Of a stretch of DNA of 64,000 nucleotides, positions 11,943 through 22,779 are shown piece by piece. The notes under the pieces are model-generated. The model did no database searches. It saw only the letters and a program-made list of their open reading frames with translations, and was not told where the DNA came from. Source of the DNA: Sorghum bicolor. Its lineage: Eukaryota > Streptophyta > Magnoliopsida > Poales > Poaceae. The stretch's first letter is position 1. Each line of letters starts with the position of its first letter. The position numbers and the translations under genes were made by a program. The stretch spans positions 15,493,262 through 15,557,261 of the forward strand of contig NC_012878.2 in NCBI RefSeq assembly GCF_000003195.3. Direction: 5' to 3'.

Positions 11943-12375
11943 GGATCCAAATACAATCAACATCCAGACTTAGGGTTTTATCTGACAGAATTCCACGAGT
12001 TTTGGTGTTTGTGTATTTCTACAGGGGGTTATCAGGAATTATGGAAGAAAGGCCCACATGTCGGGTTTACATAGAGATATTAATGTACCGCGCAATTATT
12101 TAACATCTAGAAGAGTCTAGAAGCCACGGGAACGAACGGGAGACCGGACGGGCTCGGGGGCAGGGCGCCCACCCTACCCCTTGGGCGCCCGCCCTGGCCT
12201 CAGGGCCAATCACGTTCAACTTCGCGGATCATGCTCCACCGACCTAAAGGATCAAGGAAAACCGTGCGATTAATGTCGGTTTGATCCGACGGCCCATATT
12301 CACTTGGAAGGACTATATAAGCAGACCCCCTGGCCCTTGGAGGAGAGCACCTCTATCCCTCAGAAACCCTAATTC

Positions 12376-12640
12376 CACTATACCACAGCCTATCTACAGC
12401 GACCTACGGATGGTCGCTATAAATCGGTATAGCGACCTACGGACGGTCGCTGTAAACATATACCGACCAACTTGGCCGGTCCCCATAAGTGGCGTCGCTA
12501 TAAGTTTTAGCGTCTGACCATACTTATAGCGACCGACCGTTGGACAGTAAGTTGAAGATATAGCGACCAGCCGTTCGACGCCTTTTAGAAACTTATAGCC
12601 ACCATTAGTCAGACGCTAGTAATATATAGCGTCCAACTGT
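12376..12640. repeat. CACTA left subterminal repeat array
   Basis: At least six copies of a 10-12 bp word close to tatagcgaccGACC, some inverted (ggtcgctataa), follow the 15-bp terminal inverted repeat. They are presumed transposase-binding sites. Confidence 0.8.
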
Positions 12641-12659
12641 CAGACCCTATCCATAATAG

Positions 12660-13900
12660 AAAATAACAGCACAGTTATTCATTAACCTCAAGATTAGTAC
12701 TAATCATACAATCAAACATACAATCAATGAGCCATAAAATCACCAATTCCATTTTGGACAATACACAATCATGACAATGAAGTTCATCATAGCTCACAAT
12801 TATATTATATCCATAAACATTTGTCTTGTGTTATTTTCCACAACTTGCACAAATAAGTTACATGGCATACGTACGGTTTGGCCATCAAGATATATGCATA
12901 GCGCATAGATGCTTGAACTAGTTGCACAGCTCACATCTCATGGTTTGCTTGCACTCATTACAAAATGATTCATAACTTAAGTCTTAACAAAAGCATTCAT
13001 CTCTAGTTAGGATGTACAAAATAATGCACTAGTCATGCACACTTCAGCCAACTGCTTCCTGCATGGCCACCTCAAGCTATTACCTCCCACCTGCAAATAA
13101 AAGATTACATCCATCAATGAAAACTAGAAATCCAACTCTTACAAAGTTCTAAATTCATGACACACTTGGTCTAGTGCTACTGTCAACACACATGCTACTG
13201 TTGATCTAATGCTACTGTCAACTATATATATGGACATAATCTTCTCTTTTCTCCAGTCAAATTGGAACAAAAAGTGTTCGACAACCATGAACATAACATA
13301 CAACAGATCAGCTCCCTAATTCATAATAATCTTATTTAAGATGGAATTGGTTTCTTTACCCTTTGGGACAGTACCTATTGGATTGAATATTAATTGTCTG
13401 TTGAGGAAGACAATTCTGCTGTTTGAGAAACTAATGAAGGGATGATGTACAGCGCATTCAGTTACACATAATCAGTAAAATGGTCTTGGCAGTACAGTTA
13501 CACATACGTGCATATGGTTTCTTCTATTTGATAGATATGCAATTGTATCTAGCTAATGAATATGAAGGCAGCAGCTGCGCGCATGTTTCCCCACATAGGT
13601 GCGTACGGTTCCTTCTATCTGATAAAATATGCGATGCTCATTTCAATCTTAGAATTTCAGAGAATTCAATGTCAAACTAAACATGCGTGCTGCACCTTAA
13701 GGGATTCCTAAATCCCAAATCCAGAGAATATATACTTGACATACCACATACACAAACACAATCATGCGTGTTGCAGCAAGGAAGATGACAGTCTGGCCGT
13801 ACGGCAAAAAGGTTAAAAACATCGAGTCACAGACGCGGAACGCGATTAGCTGCATTGATGCGAGGGGAGACAACTTGGCAGCCAACCCTGCTTGCTTGCT
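12660..13900. other. CACTA interior, AT-rich, no gene supported
   Basis: AT-rich filler with short frames only. I see no transposase motif. The stretch 13690-13890 could be part of the captured gene's intron or a second exon, but no splice pair is convincing. Confidence 0.5.
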
Positions 13901-14023
13901 GGGCTCTAGCTTTGGGGAATAGAAAGAATACTACTAGACTTACGTATCCTGGCGTCAAGGGCCCTGTTCGTCGGCACCACTCGCACCCCCAGGGCTGGGC
14001 CTGCACGAGATCTCAGGGATTAC

Positions 14024-14179
14024 CTTCGTGATGCAGCTGACGGATCCCTGGCTGCCGAGTTCATCGACGGCGGATCTAGCCTCAGCGCCGCCGGAGGTGC
14101 TGTGGGGCATGTCGATCCGGCCACCAGACTCCAGCCCCGCGCTGCAACCGCAGGAACGTGGGCCGCCGCCCGTCGCCAT
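14024..14179 (-). CDS. Captured host-gene first exon inside CACTA element
   Basis: A GC-rich island differs sharply from its AT-rich surroundings. On the minus strand an ATG at 14179 opens 52 codons (beginning MATGGGPRSCGCS) and runs to an AAG|GTAATC splice donor at 14023 in phase 0. Upstream, 14180-14350 looks like a plant 5' UTR (CT-rich, aaccctaacctcccactctctctccc on that strand). If unspliced, the frame ends after 74 codons. The peptide is glycine/serine/alanine-rich with no domain I recognise. CACTA elements often carry host-gene fragments this way, so I infer a transduplicated first exon, probably not functional. The alternative is a chance frame in a GC-rich island. Confidence 0.45.
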
Positions 14180-14644
14180 GCCGCCTTGCTACACCGGCTA
14201 TGTGCAGTCGCACTCGCACCGCTGCTAGAGGGGCGCGCCGTCGAAGGAGCCCCCGTGCTCGATCCACGCACACGAGAGACAGAGGGAGGGAGAGTTGGGC
14301 TTTCACTTGAGGGTGGGTGAATGCACGAGAGGATGGCTGGGAGAGAGAGTGGGAGGTTAGGGTTTGGAAGGGATGAAGAGGTGCTTATATACCTATGTTT
14401 TCGATCCAACGGCCTTGATTCATTTGTGGTACATCCAACGACCGGAATATATCGGGCTGCATAGTACTGGCCTAAAAACGGTTGAATGGGCTGAATTACA
14501 CTCTTGGTTTTTTTTTTCTTCCAAAATTTATGAATTTCAGAATGCAAAAAATTCAACCATTTTTCAATACCTAAATCACCTCAAATTAGAAATTCATGAA
14601 TACCAAGTTTGTTCAACTCATGAAGATCTATAATTGTTATATAG

Positions 14645-14790
14645 GTCATTTTTGCATTTGAAAAGTGTTGGAAAAATCTAGTTATAAATTGACAAGTCTC
14701 TCACATAGTTTCATAAACCATATATGAGATTAATGAATTTGTGACTAGTGTTTTCTAACACTTTCTCAAATGCAAAACTGACATATATAA
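14645..14790. repeat. Imperfect inverted repeat in CACTA interior
   Basis: The arm tatataggtcatttttgcat near 14640 pairs with atgcaaaactgacatatata ending near 14790, and gaaaagtgttgg pairs with ctaacactttctc. The loop is about 70 bp. It could be a nested foldback element or part of the CACTA structure. Confidence 0.6.
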
Positions 14791-14917
14791 ACATTGTTTA
14801 TCTTGATGAGTTATACAACTCTTGTATTCAATATTTTTTCAGCTGAGGTCGTTTAGATGTTCATTTGACGATGTTTGACCAAGTCGCGTATTTTTCGCGT
14901 AAAATCGCGTGCTACGC

Positions 14918-14978
14918 GGTCGGTAGGATTCGAACCTGAGACCTCACCCTCGCGCGTACCCTGCTCTACCACTCCACC
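14918..14978 (-). pseudogene. tRNA-like sequence with A and B boxes
   Basis: On the minus strand TGGAGTGGTAGAGCAG (14961-14976) resembles a pol III A box / D-arm and GGTTCGAATCC (14926-14936) matches the B box / T-loop. The T-stem has only about three good pairs and the acceptor stem does not close, so this is a tRNA remnant rather than a working gene. I cannot assign an anticodon. It may be a captured tRNA gene or a SINE head. Confidence 0.55.
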
Positions 14979-16430
14979 TATCACTCACTTGTATTTGTAT
15001 TAGAGTTTAGTTCCCCACATACTATCCTAAACCAAGCATAAATTGATTATTTTGGTTTTACAACTTTTTAGGCGCCGGCTTTGAGCACTTCTGTACTAGT
15101 GTGCGTTAGATTTTAGGCACAAAAGGTGAGCACAGCCTTATTCCAATATAGCGACCAACAGTCAGACCCAAAACTAGGATTTAGCGGCCAACTGGGGGAT
15201 GCTAAATCAAAATAACTATACTGTCCGATGGTTGGACGCTAAAGAAAGATATAGCGACCGACCGTTGGCCACCATGTTATAGCGACCGACCATCCAACGC
15301 TACTTCCGTACTTATAGCGACCCTCTGTTGGACGCTACGTTGGGCTGTGGTATAGTGTTCGTTTATCCATCTTGGGAGAAGAAGCCTCTAATCAAGCCCT
15401 AGAGCCACCACACCAATAGATCTCTAGTTTAGCATAGCTACATAGGATTAGAACTAGAAGGAGTCAATCTTCGATTGGTTTCCGGATCTGTCAGGAGGAT
15501 TCTTGGTAATTCCTCTATTGTTCTTCAATTGTTCATCTTTGTTCTTCAGTATTATGAATGTGACTTTGTTCTACTTCAATATATTGATTATGACTTTGCT
15601 CTACTTGTTTATATTCGCAATTATATTGTTCTTAGTTTATCATAGTTATATGCTTGGCTTAGTTAGATTGGAATTATATACATGTTTAGGATCGTATAGC
15701 GTTTATCCATGTGTACAGTGGGTAAATAATAAGTATTGTGTAGGCGTGGTGCCTATACCGTATTTATCTGCGATTGTACCCTATATGCCAGATCGTGGGG
15801 TAGTTCGTGGTAGTGACAGCTCCATTGATTCTTATATAGTCCCCCTCTCGTGTATAGGGCTGGCAGAGCAACATTATTACAGGGGAGTGATTGCTATGTT
15901 TCTCATATTCCTTGATAATATCACTATGCATGGGCGTAGTCCTGTCTCGCAATGATTGCCAAGTATAATTGCACTAACTATGAAATGCTAGACTTTATAG
16001 TTAAGAATAACTTAGGAAATATTCTTGTAGTTCGTTCTAATTCCATGCTAATGACTTGCTAGAATATCTATTGAGGTGCTTATCATATTTATATGTGGCT
16101 AGTTATGCTGATCAGATTAATTATCTTTGTCACCATTCATACTTTATCTATCTTTTATGTGACACTTATCCCTGTATGAAAGAGATAGATAAATGCTCTC
16201 AATTATACATGCAATGATAGATACTCAATTCTATATTCCATTCCATAATCAACATTGATGTTTAGCAATCCCTTCCCAGTGGTAAAAATATAAATAACGA
16301 TACCTGGAATACTTTCCGGTTAAAATGCTACATCGGTATTAATCTTTGCGCTTGCAGATCTCATTTATTATTTATTCAGAAGAGCAATTGCATATTTCAA
16401 TACCGCGTCTCTCATGTCATGCTGGGGATG

Positions 16431-16535
16431 ACAACTTGGCTTAAGTGGCATGAGGGATAGGTTTGGCATTTTTGGCTCTGTTATCAGAATTAGAAAACTA
16501 AGTCTATTTTTGGTAATGACGTTAAGAATGCCCAA
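16431..16535 (+). mobile_element. Athila-like internal start, truncated
   Basis: It is homologous to the minus strand of 60-165, including a degenerate PBS (TGGCTCTGTTATCAGAA). The match ends near 16536, where unrelated copia-type sequence begins. Confidence 0.5.
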
Positions 16536-18003
16536 CACAGTCCTAGAGACAGGAGGAGCAGGACATAGCCATTGGAGCATTCGCAGATGCTGAGGCCGAG
16601 GAGGAGTTTGAGTTTGCTTCAGACAGTTTAGACCATGATTATCGTCTCGCTGTGCCAGATCTTCCTCCGAGGCAGCATGACCACGAGGCAGGAGGTTCTT
16701 CCAGTGCTACGGACCCAGCTTTGCTTGCTATACTAGAGGGGAGAGGGCCGATCAGTGGAGGGCAGCTGAGGAGCAGGCTAGGAGAGACAGAGATCAGGCT
16801 ACCGTCAATGCAGCCATGCAGACCAAGCAGGACGAGCTTCAGAGACAGCTCCTGACCTTCCAGGAGCAGCAGCTGGCTTTCCAGGCCCAGCAGACTGCCA
16901 TGATGGCCGCTCTTATGGCCGCATCAGGGATTTAGCTACCGCAGATCTAGCTTCTAGGCACCTGTTTCAGAGTCAGTCGCAGCCGCCTCTCTAGCTACCT
17001 GCTCAGAGTCAGCTGTTCTCGACTCCTCAGCACTAGGTTTCTCAGGGTGTTATCTCTTCTGGCTTTGAGCAGGTGCCCTAGTTTACCCCACTGTGCTTAG
17101 GCTTTACTCTATAGTCAGCGACAACCTCATAGCTTGTGTTGGACTCATTGACAGGGCAGCACGTCTCCTTCTCATATAGTGCTCTAACTAGTGACCCTAC
17201 GCCTTCTCCACTGCAGGCTCCTGCAGCTTTTACGCTCCCAGTCACCACTACCGAGCACCTGTCGTCGTCAGTGGCCTGGTCCGAGCAGCTTGCACCTTCT
17301 TCTACATTGCCAGCGATGTCAGCTACAGCTACAGAGTCCGTGCCAGCTTCTTCTGCAGGACTAGAGCCACCAGCACAGACCGTGATAGCTACTGAGCCCA
17401 CCGAGCAGACCCGGACCGCTTCCCCAGCTCCTGCAATTTCCGAGGGTCACTCTACCTCCTTCGAGTCGACGGCCGATGGATCAGATGATGCAGCTCAATT
17501 TCAGGTCGTGCCGCGGGACTCCACTGCTCCACCTCTGCCTCCTTTGACTTAGGTTTTTGGCGCTTGATGCCAAAGGGGGAGAGGGTTTTAGAGTATGATA
17601 GATTTAGGGGGAGCTAGAGCTAGAGAGGGCTTTTGGCTTTTGATTACTTTGTGTGCTACTTCATGCATCATGTTTCCTTTATGCATTTGTGTGATATACT
17701 TGTGAGATACGTTTATGGTTGTGAGACATGACATTATGCGTCATTGTGATATCTTTATGTCATGTGTTTGGCTCATATTACTTTGCTTCTATGTTTTTTA
17801 CTCTGATGTACTATGAGCCATATGTTATATCCTGTTGTACACATCTCACATATTTGGATGTAGGATGGTAGACTTGGTTGATATAAGCATGACTAATCAC
17901 TTTGTGTTCTTATTGTCTCATGCTTATAGAAACCAAGTCATTTGAAAACCTCATTTCCTTCATACTCGAGGTTATTGTCATCAATCACCAAAAAGGGGGA
18001 GAT
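16536..18003 (+). mobile_element. SIRE-like copia element, 3' end of internal region
   Basis: Glutamine-rich and then serine/threonine/alanine/proline-rich frames (16652-16855; 17136-17552) with stops between them lead into ttggcgcttgatgccaaag and a run of purine-rich words ending in a polypurine tract. The gcttgatgccaaaggggga word followed by a long G/A-rich tail is typical of the region between pol and the 3' LTR in SIRE/Maximus-type copia elements, some of which carry an envelope-like or late ORF there. No copia pol motif remains in the window. The 138-codon frame at 17136-17552 may be the tail of such an ORF, but I cannot recognise it. Confidence 0.6.
17990..18003 (+). other. Polypurine tract of copia element
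   Basis: AAAAAGGGGGAGAT lies immediately before the LTR start TGAAAGAGCATC. Confidence 0.85.
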
Positions 18004-19638
18004 TGAAAGAGCATCTAGGCCCTAATGAGTTTCGGTGATTAATGACAATGTTGATTATTGTGACTAACGTGTGTTTTGCAGAGGCAAAGTCGTTAGTGTT
18101 AGGTCATGGTAACAGGTACTCGATGAACAGGGACATACATGCCTACTTAATAGTAGAAATCATCTCGATTTTTAAAGGATGAATGTACATCGTCAAGACT
18201 AGACTAGGTCTAAGTGCCATATGGTGAAGAAGTGCACTTAGAGTAGTTTAGGACTTTGTTTTCCTTTGACCGTACTATTAAGAGGGGCTTTGATTTAGTA
18301 GCTTGACTTAGGCAAGGCTTTAGGTTTAGGTGTGGTGCACACTTGGTAAACCTAGCACTAGGCAGCTCAGAGATAGCCCTTAGATCGTGAGGAACAAACT
18401 TTGTTTTGGAACGGTCATGTTTCGATGAAGTTTGGGTGCCTATGTTGGCACCGGACGCTGCACGAGATGCTCTGTGAGTGTGTCCGGTGAGGTCGTTAGC
18501 AGTTAGAGTGCCTGAGTCCCTAGGGTTAGGCACCGGATGCTAGCACCAGACGCACTGGGTAGCGTCCGGTCCTAAACCCATGGAGGTCCAAAGGGTGACC
18601 TAGGCACCGGACGCTAGCACCGGACTCACCGGGTAGCGTCCGGTCCTAAACCCAGGAAGGTCTAAAGGGTGACCTAGGCACCGGACGCTAGCACCAGACT
18701 CACCGGGTAGCGTCCAGTCCTAAACTCAGGGAGGATGTAAAGTTGATCCTCGCACAGGACGGTGTCACCGGACGCTGGGAAGTAGTGTCTGGTGCTCTGT
18801 CAGAGAGAGTACAGTTAGCCGTTATGAGGTCACCGGACGCTCAGTGTAGTGCGTCCGGTGCAACAAAACTAGCGTCCGGTGACCCCGTTTTCAATGTAAA
18901 ACGGTTGGCCGACCCTTGGACTTGATAGGGTGTATTTATACTCCTCCACCTCGTCCATGGGAGGTCTCTTGCCCATTTGTTCAGTTGAGAATCACTTTGT
19001 GGTGCAAGACGGAAGCAAGAGCCTAGAGAGGATTGAGATTTGAGAGATTTCTTGTGAGAATCCTTCTCTAGTTGAATTCCAAGAGTCAAGTGTGCATCCA
19101 CCACTCTCTAGTGCCTTGTTTGGGTCAAGTGAGAGTTCTTTGGTTGTTACTCTTGGTTATCGCCATCACCTAGACGGTTCGGTGGTGATTGGAGGCACGA
19201 AGACCGCCCGGAGTTCTTGTGGGTGGCTCATGTCAAGCTTGTGAGCGGTTTTAGGTGATTCACCGCGACGGAGTGTCGAAGAATCAGCCCGTAGAGAGCA
19301 CTTGGTCCTTGCGTGGACCAAGGGGGAGCAAGACCCTTGCGCAGGTGCTCCAACGAGGACTAGTGGAGAGTGGCGACTCTCCGATACCTCAGTAAAGCAT
19401 CGCCGAGCACTTTTTTCCATTACTCCTTTACTTTCTAGCATTTACTTTGTGCAATTACTTTGAGTTTTTACATTCCTAGAATTGCCATGATAGAATAGGA
19501 TTGGAACTAGGTTGCAAAACTTTTATCTGGTAGCTCTCTAGTCACACTAGGCACAAGGGATTGAATTGGAGCTTATAGGTTGCTTAAATTTTTAGAGAAG
19601 CCCAATTCACCCCCCTTTTGGGCATCTTGATCCTTTCA
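18004..19638 (+). repeat. SIRE-like copia 3' LTR (1635 bp)
   Basis: It starts TGAAAGAGCATCTAGG directly after the polypurine tract and ends GGGCATCTTGATCCTTTCA, with TGAAAG/CTTTCA inverted ends. The 5' partner and the left target-site duplication are not in the window. The right flank is the interior of another LTR (19639 onward), which shows this element landed inside that LTR. Confidence 0.85.
18529..18750 (+). repeat. 74-bp tandem repeat, three units, within copia LTR
   Basis: The units start at 18529, 18603 and 18677, each with ggcaccgg. They hold inverted words (agcgtccggt and accggacgct) and differ by scattered substitutions. More single caccggacgct words follow to 18870. Confidence 0.85.
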
Positions 19639-19941
19639 GGTATGTATCAAACTATGTGTAGGTGTGATGTTTCAAAACTACTTTGCTTCCGCTACTGAGC
19701 TTATGTTGTAATAACTTTCACTTGGACTCCTATGGATGTAAAACTATGAGCTATGTTGAATGTATGTAATTTGTGATGGAGATGATTGATCATGTACGAT
19801 CTTGGTTGTATATTGGTTGAATCGAGATCTTTTGAGGTTTCGTCGGACTACCGGGTTTAGATGGGTTCAAGTCCATTTGCTTGATCGCTTTTGTGGTCGC
19901 TAATTTACTTGAATTCTTATAAATTGGACGGTTCTGTTACA
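19639..19941 (+). repeat. 3' end of a first copy of the 4.36-kb LTR
   Basis: Closely similar to 36360-36663 (both run from gg[t/c]atgtatcaaac to gttctgttaca). It is what remains of an upstream LTR copy after the copia element inserted. Confidence 0.85.
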
Positions 19942-20639
19942 GTAGAGGCTGTAACACTTCTAGTGTTAGCCTTGCATGTTAAGCACTTGCATTGCATTAG
20001 CATGAGCATCATCACATTCACTCATAAGCATCATGCCATGATCATGTGTCATATCATGTGAAATTGTATGCAAAGAATTGTTGGATGCTTATATGTTTGT
20101 ATGCCATAGTAGGACCAATGCATATGGGTGTCTATTGTCCTCACAAATACTTTAACTAAGCTTAGAATAAGTTTTGGAACAATGTTCATGTTGGAAGTTT
20201 CACCCAAAAATGTCCCTAAGTCATGGTAACCTTAGTTTGACCTACTTTGACCTCCTAGACCTCTTTTCAAAGATCTTTTATGAAAACTGTGTTAGAAACC
20301 TTGCATGGCAATGATCCCTAAATCAAAGTTGTAGCAAATGTTATAAGCTACAAACTTTATTTTGGGACCCTATCATGAAAATGGATGGAACATGCTCAAA
20401 GGTGGCCCACAAGTCAGAAATCAGTGCCGTTTTTACACTTAGCCAATTTCTGCCTAAGTCTAGTTTACATAGTTTCGAGGTAGGGTACTTGGGAGCCTTG
20501 TAGTTTGACATTCAGGCCGAGTTAGACTTTGATTCTTAAACCAAAGTTGTAGAACTCGTGTAGCTCTGTCTAGTGGAACAAATTTGAGCGAAAACCACCG
20601 AGTAGATCGCGAGTAAAATGTTGACAAAGTTTCGGTTTC

Positions 20640-20965
20640 AGTCACTGTCAATGGCGACTGAATCACTCGATTCAGTTTCATCAGTCACCGGCCGGCCGCC
20701 GCGTGTCCGACCAGATGTCGCCGTACGTCGACGGCGACCCCACCTGTCAGCCCCGACGCCTCCTCCTTGACGCCACGACGCACCTCGAGCGCTGGCAGAG
20801 CTCATTTCCGCTCCCTGTCGTCTCTCTCTCTCTCACTCGCTTTCTTCCTCGGCGAGCTCCGTTGCGGTTTAGCGACCTCGCCCGAGCTCTCCTCCCCGCC
20901 TTCGGCCAAGCCAGCCCGCCAAAAGCTTCTCCAGAGCCTCCTCTACCTCGACGTCACCTCGTCAG
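20640..20965 (+). other. GC-rich leader-like exon inside the long LTR
   Basis: A GC-rich block with a CT-repeat tract (20820-20840) ends at a strong splice donor, GTCAG|GTAAGG (20965/20966). The reading frames in it (20703-20969, 20767-21102) begin at non-ATG codons or overlap, so I treat it as an untranslated leader rather than coding. Confidence 0.4.
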
Positions 20966-22042
20966 GTAAGGCGGCATTGCCGGGCTCCGGGCAGCTTCTG
21001 TCTCAACGGAGTTCCGCCATGCTCACCGGTGACGTGGCTAGGCCTCCATGCTCCACCATTTCCTCTCATTCTTGTTCCTATAGCTTTCCCTTGACTCACT
21101 GATGCTCGGCGTGAACCTCAACTGGATCGGAATCAGCTAACCACACCGGCGTACCGCCTGCAGCGCCGACGAGCACCCTAGAGCTTGGTAGAGTTAGGGT
21201 TTCGTACCTCGTTAGTTCCGCCTTGGAGAGAGGATCTCAACCGTGCCCTTGGATTCCGCCAAGACCTCGCCCTCGTCGAGTTTCGCCGGCGACGAGCTCT
21301 CCCCGGTCTCTGTATCGCTGCAGAGTGGGTCCCCCTGTCAGCCTCTGTCTCTCTCTATTTCTGTTTTTGGCAGAATTTAGTGCTGTTTTGGAAAATTCAT
21401 AACTTGAGCTAGGCAGATCCAAATGGAGTGGTTCCAATTTTGACATGTTCTTCCGTCAGTCTAGTTTTTAATAAAAATATGAAACATACCATGTTTTTGC
21501 AGAAATATCTAGTTATGATTTATCTCTTTTATTGCCGAATAAAAAGAGGATAATTGTATCTTTAAATCTGTAAGACCTATGACCATGAAAATTTAGGAGG
21601 ATGTCAGTTATGCTATAAGTAGGCTCTGGTAATGTTTGCATGATTTTTTGTCACTGTATGATGAAGTTATAATTATCTCTTGTTTAAATAGGAGTTTCTT
21701 GTGGTATTTTTAATAAATAGATTATAACTCCTATTAAGATGAAACTTGCTTGATAGTGTAATTATGTAAATTTAAAGCTAGGAAAAATATGAAATCTGTT
21801 GTTTGACACTTTTTGCTAAGGTTTCCCATTTATGACTTTAATGCATTTGATAGCTTGTTATTTTTGTACACTATGATCTACATGTCCAATGGCAATGAAA
21901 ATTTTACAGTAACCTTGTTGTAGCATGAGTAGCTTGCTGTAATTTTGTTGGAGTTTTGGGACCATGGTACCATATGCTCATTAATTCACCTTTATTAATC
22001 AATAAATAGAAAAGGGGATATTAAAAATACATTTTGACCTTT
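20966..22042 (+). other. Intron-like AT-rich part of the long LTR
   Basis: No gene is seen. The stretch is T-rich with intron-like composition up to the Tat insertion point; the homologous continuation resumes at 34402. Confidence 0.5.
22038..22042 (+). other. Target-site duplication CCTTT (left)
   Basis: It matches 34397-34401 exactly on the far side of the Tat element. Confidence 0.95.
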
Positions 22043-22733
22043 TGTTGACACCATTTTTGGGCACGTGTCCAGGATGGCAGGACAGGGTGGCAGTACGATG
22101 CGGGTTGCTGGTAAGGATGGTTGCCGATGAGGGAAAGGTTGAATGTGACTAAGTCCTCAGACAGTAATATGGTGCCGATGACCAAGTAAAAGGGTCTGCC
22201 GATGACTATGGCAAGGGGATTGCCGATGACGCGAAGGAGGAGTCCGGAAGCTGCCAGTTGTCATGTGGAGGAGTTTCGGTTTGTCACGAAGGATGGTTTT
22301 ATTATTTCCTTATGTTATTCGTATCGTTTTGTATACGGGTTCCGTGTGATTTGGAATTCGAATTCTAATCGTGTCTGGTCGTAGCTCTTTGAGCAGGGTA
22401 TAAATATAAGCCCTAAGACCTTGTAATCAGGATATCTATCAATCAATCAAACACACGTTTTTTACTCATATTCCAGCATTTACTTTTCGACGACTTCGTC
22501 ATACGTTTTCTTTTTGTTACGAGTTCTTAGGAATTCGTCGACTCAAGCTCGGCGTATCCTCAAGTTCCGCGTGAGTACCTCTTAGCCGTGACATCCGGGC
22601 GTATCGCTGTTGTCAGGACTAAAGTATTCGAGTTATCACCTTTGCCGATAGTAAGGTCAAATCGGCTGGCACGCCTTAACGTTTGGATCGGGTATTAGCC
22701 CTTTGTGTTTGCAGACTAGTTTTTGCATCAACA
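22043..22733 (+). repeat. 5' LTR of Tat element
   Basis: 691 bp, TGTTGACACC...ATCAACA. A TATA box lies at 22399-22406. The hexamer GCCGAT/ATCGGC occurs six times. Confidence 0.95.
22399..22406 (+). promoter_or_regulatory. LTR TATA box
   Basis: TATAAATA in the context gagcagggTATAAATAtaag, about 335 bp before the LTR end. It is preserved at 34062-34069 in the 3' LTR. Confidence 0.75.
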
Positions 22734-22740
22734 CATCTTC

Positions 22741-22759
22741 TGGCACGCCCAGTGGGACC
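22741..22759 (+). other. Primer-binding site
   Basis: TGGCACGCCCAGTGGGACC starts 7 bp after the 5' LTR end. It is a TGG-initiated 3'-CCA complement of the type seen in grass Tat elements; I do not name the tRNA with confidence. Confidence 0.75.
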
Positions 22760-22779
22760 AATTCAAGATCAAGATCAAC

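Larger units (their letters stand above)
12376..15357. mobile_element. Non-autonomous CACTA (En/Spm-type) transposon, 2982 bp
   Basis: It begins CACTATACCACAGCC and ends with the exact inverse, GGCTGTGGTATAGTG, and is flanked by the 3-bp target duplication TTC (12373-12375 and 15358-15360), as expected for this superfamily. Both ends carry many subterminal copies, in both orientations, of a tatagcgacc-type word (12400-12640 and 15140-15355), the transposase-binding array typical of CACTA elements. No transposase is encoded. The interior holds a GC-rich gene-like segment, an inverted repeat and a tRNA-like sequence. It split an LTR, so it is younger than that LTR. Confidence 0.93.
11943..16430 (+). 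repeat. Athila-like LTR, subfamily A, split by CACTA element
   Basis: A plus-strand copy of the LTR at 166-1711, present as 11943-12375 and 15358-about 16430. It lacks the first ~50 bp. A TATA-like tatataa lies at 12314-12320, with a GC-rich gggcgcccgccc dyad about 130 bp upstream. After the CACTA insertion the copy continues through the T-rich stretch around 15500-15960. The 15503-15955 reading frame is inside the LTR and is also visible, decayed, at 664-1080 on the minus strand; I regard it as non-coding. Sequence beyond about 16440 carries the degenerate PBS region, so this is a 5' LTR whose element is lost. Confidence 0.7.

Noticed and set aside
14020..14556. 178-codon minus-strand frame over the CACTA GC island
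   Set aside because: It overlaps the better-supported 52-codon exon in another frame and runs through the UTR-like, low-complexity stretch.
14918..14978. Functional tRNA gene
   Set aside because: The acceptor stem does not close and the T-stem is mispaired; only the A- and B-box-like words remain.
15503..15955. 150-codon hydrophobic frame in the LTR
   Set aside because: The related LTR copy on the minus strand (664-1080) has it in altered form. It is T-rich LTR sequence, and the hydrophobic residues follow from that composition.
18529..18870. CRISPR-like repeat array
   Set aside because: The units are contiguous 74-bp tandem repeats without unique spacers, in a eukaryotic LTR.
20703..21102. 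GC-rich overlapping frames that look like a host gene
   Set aside because: They begin at non-ATG codons or overlap in two frames, lie inside a long LTR, and end without a domain; treated as untranslated leader sequence.
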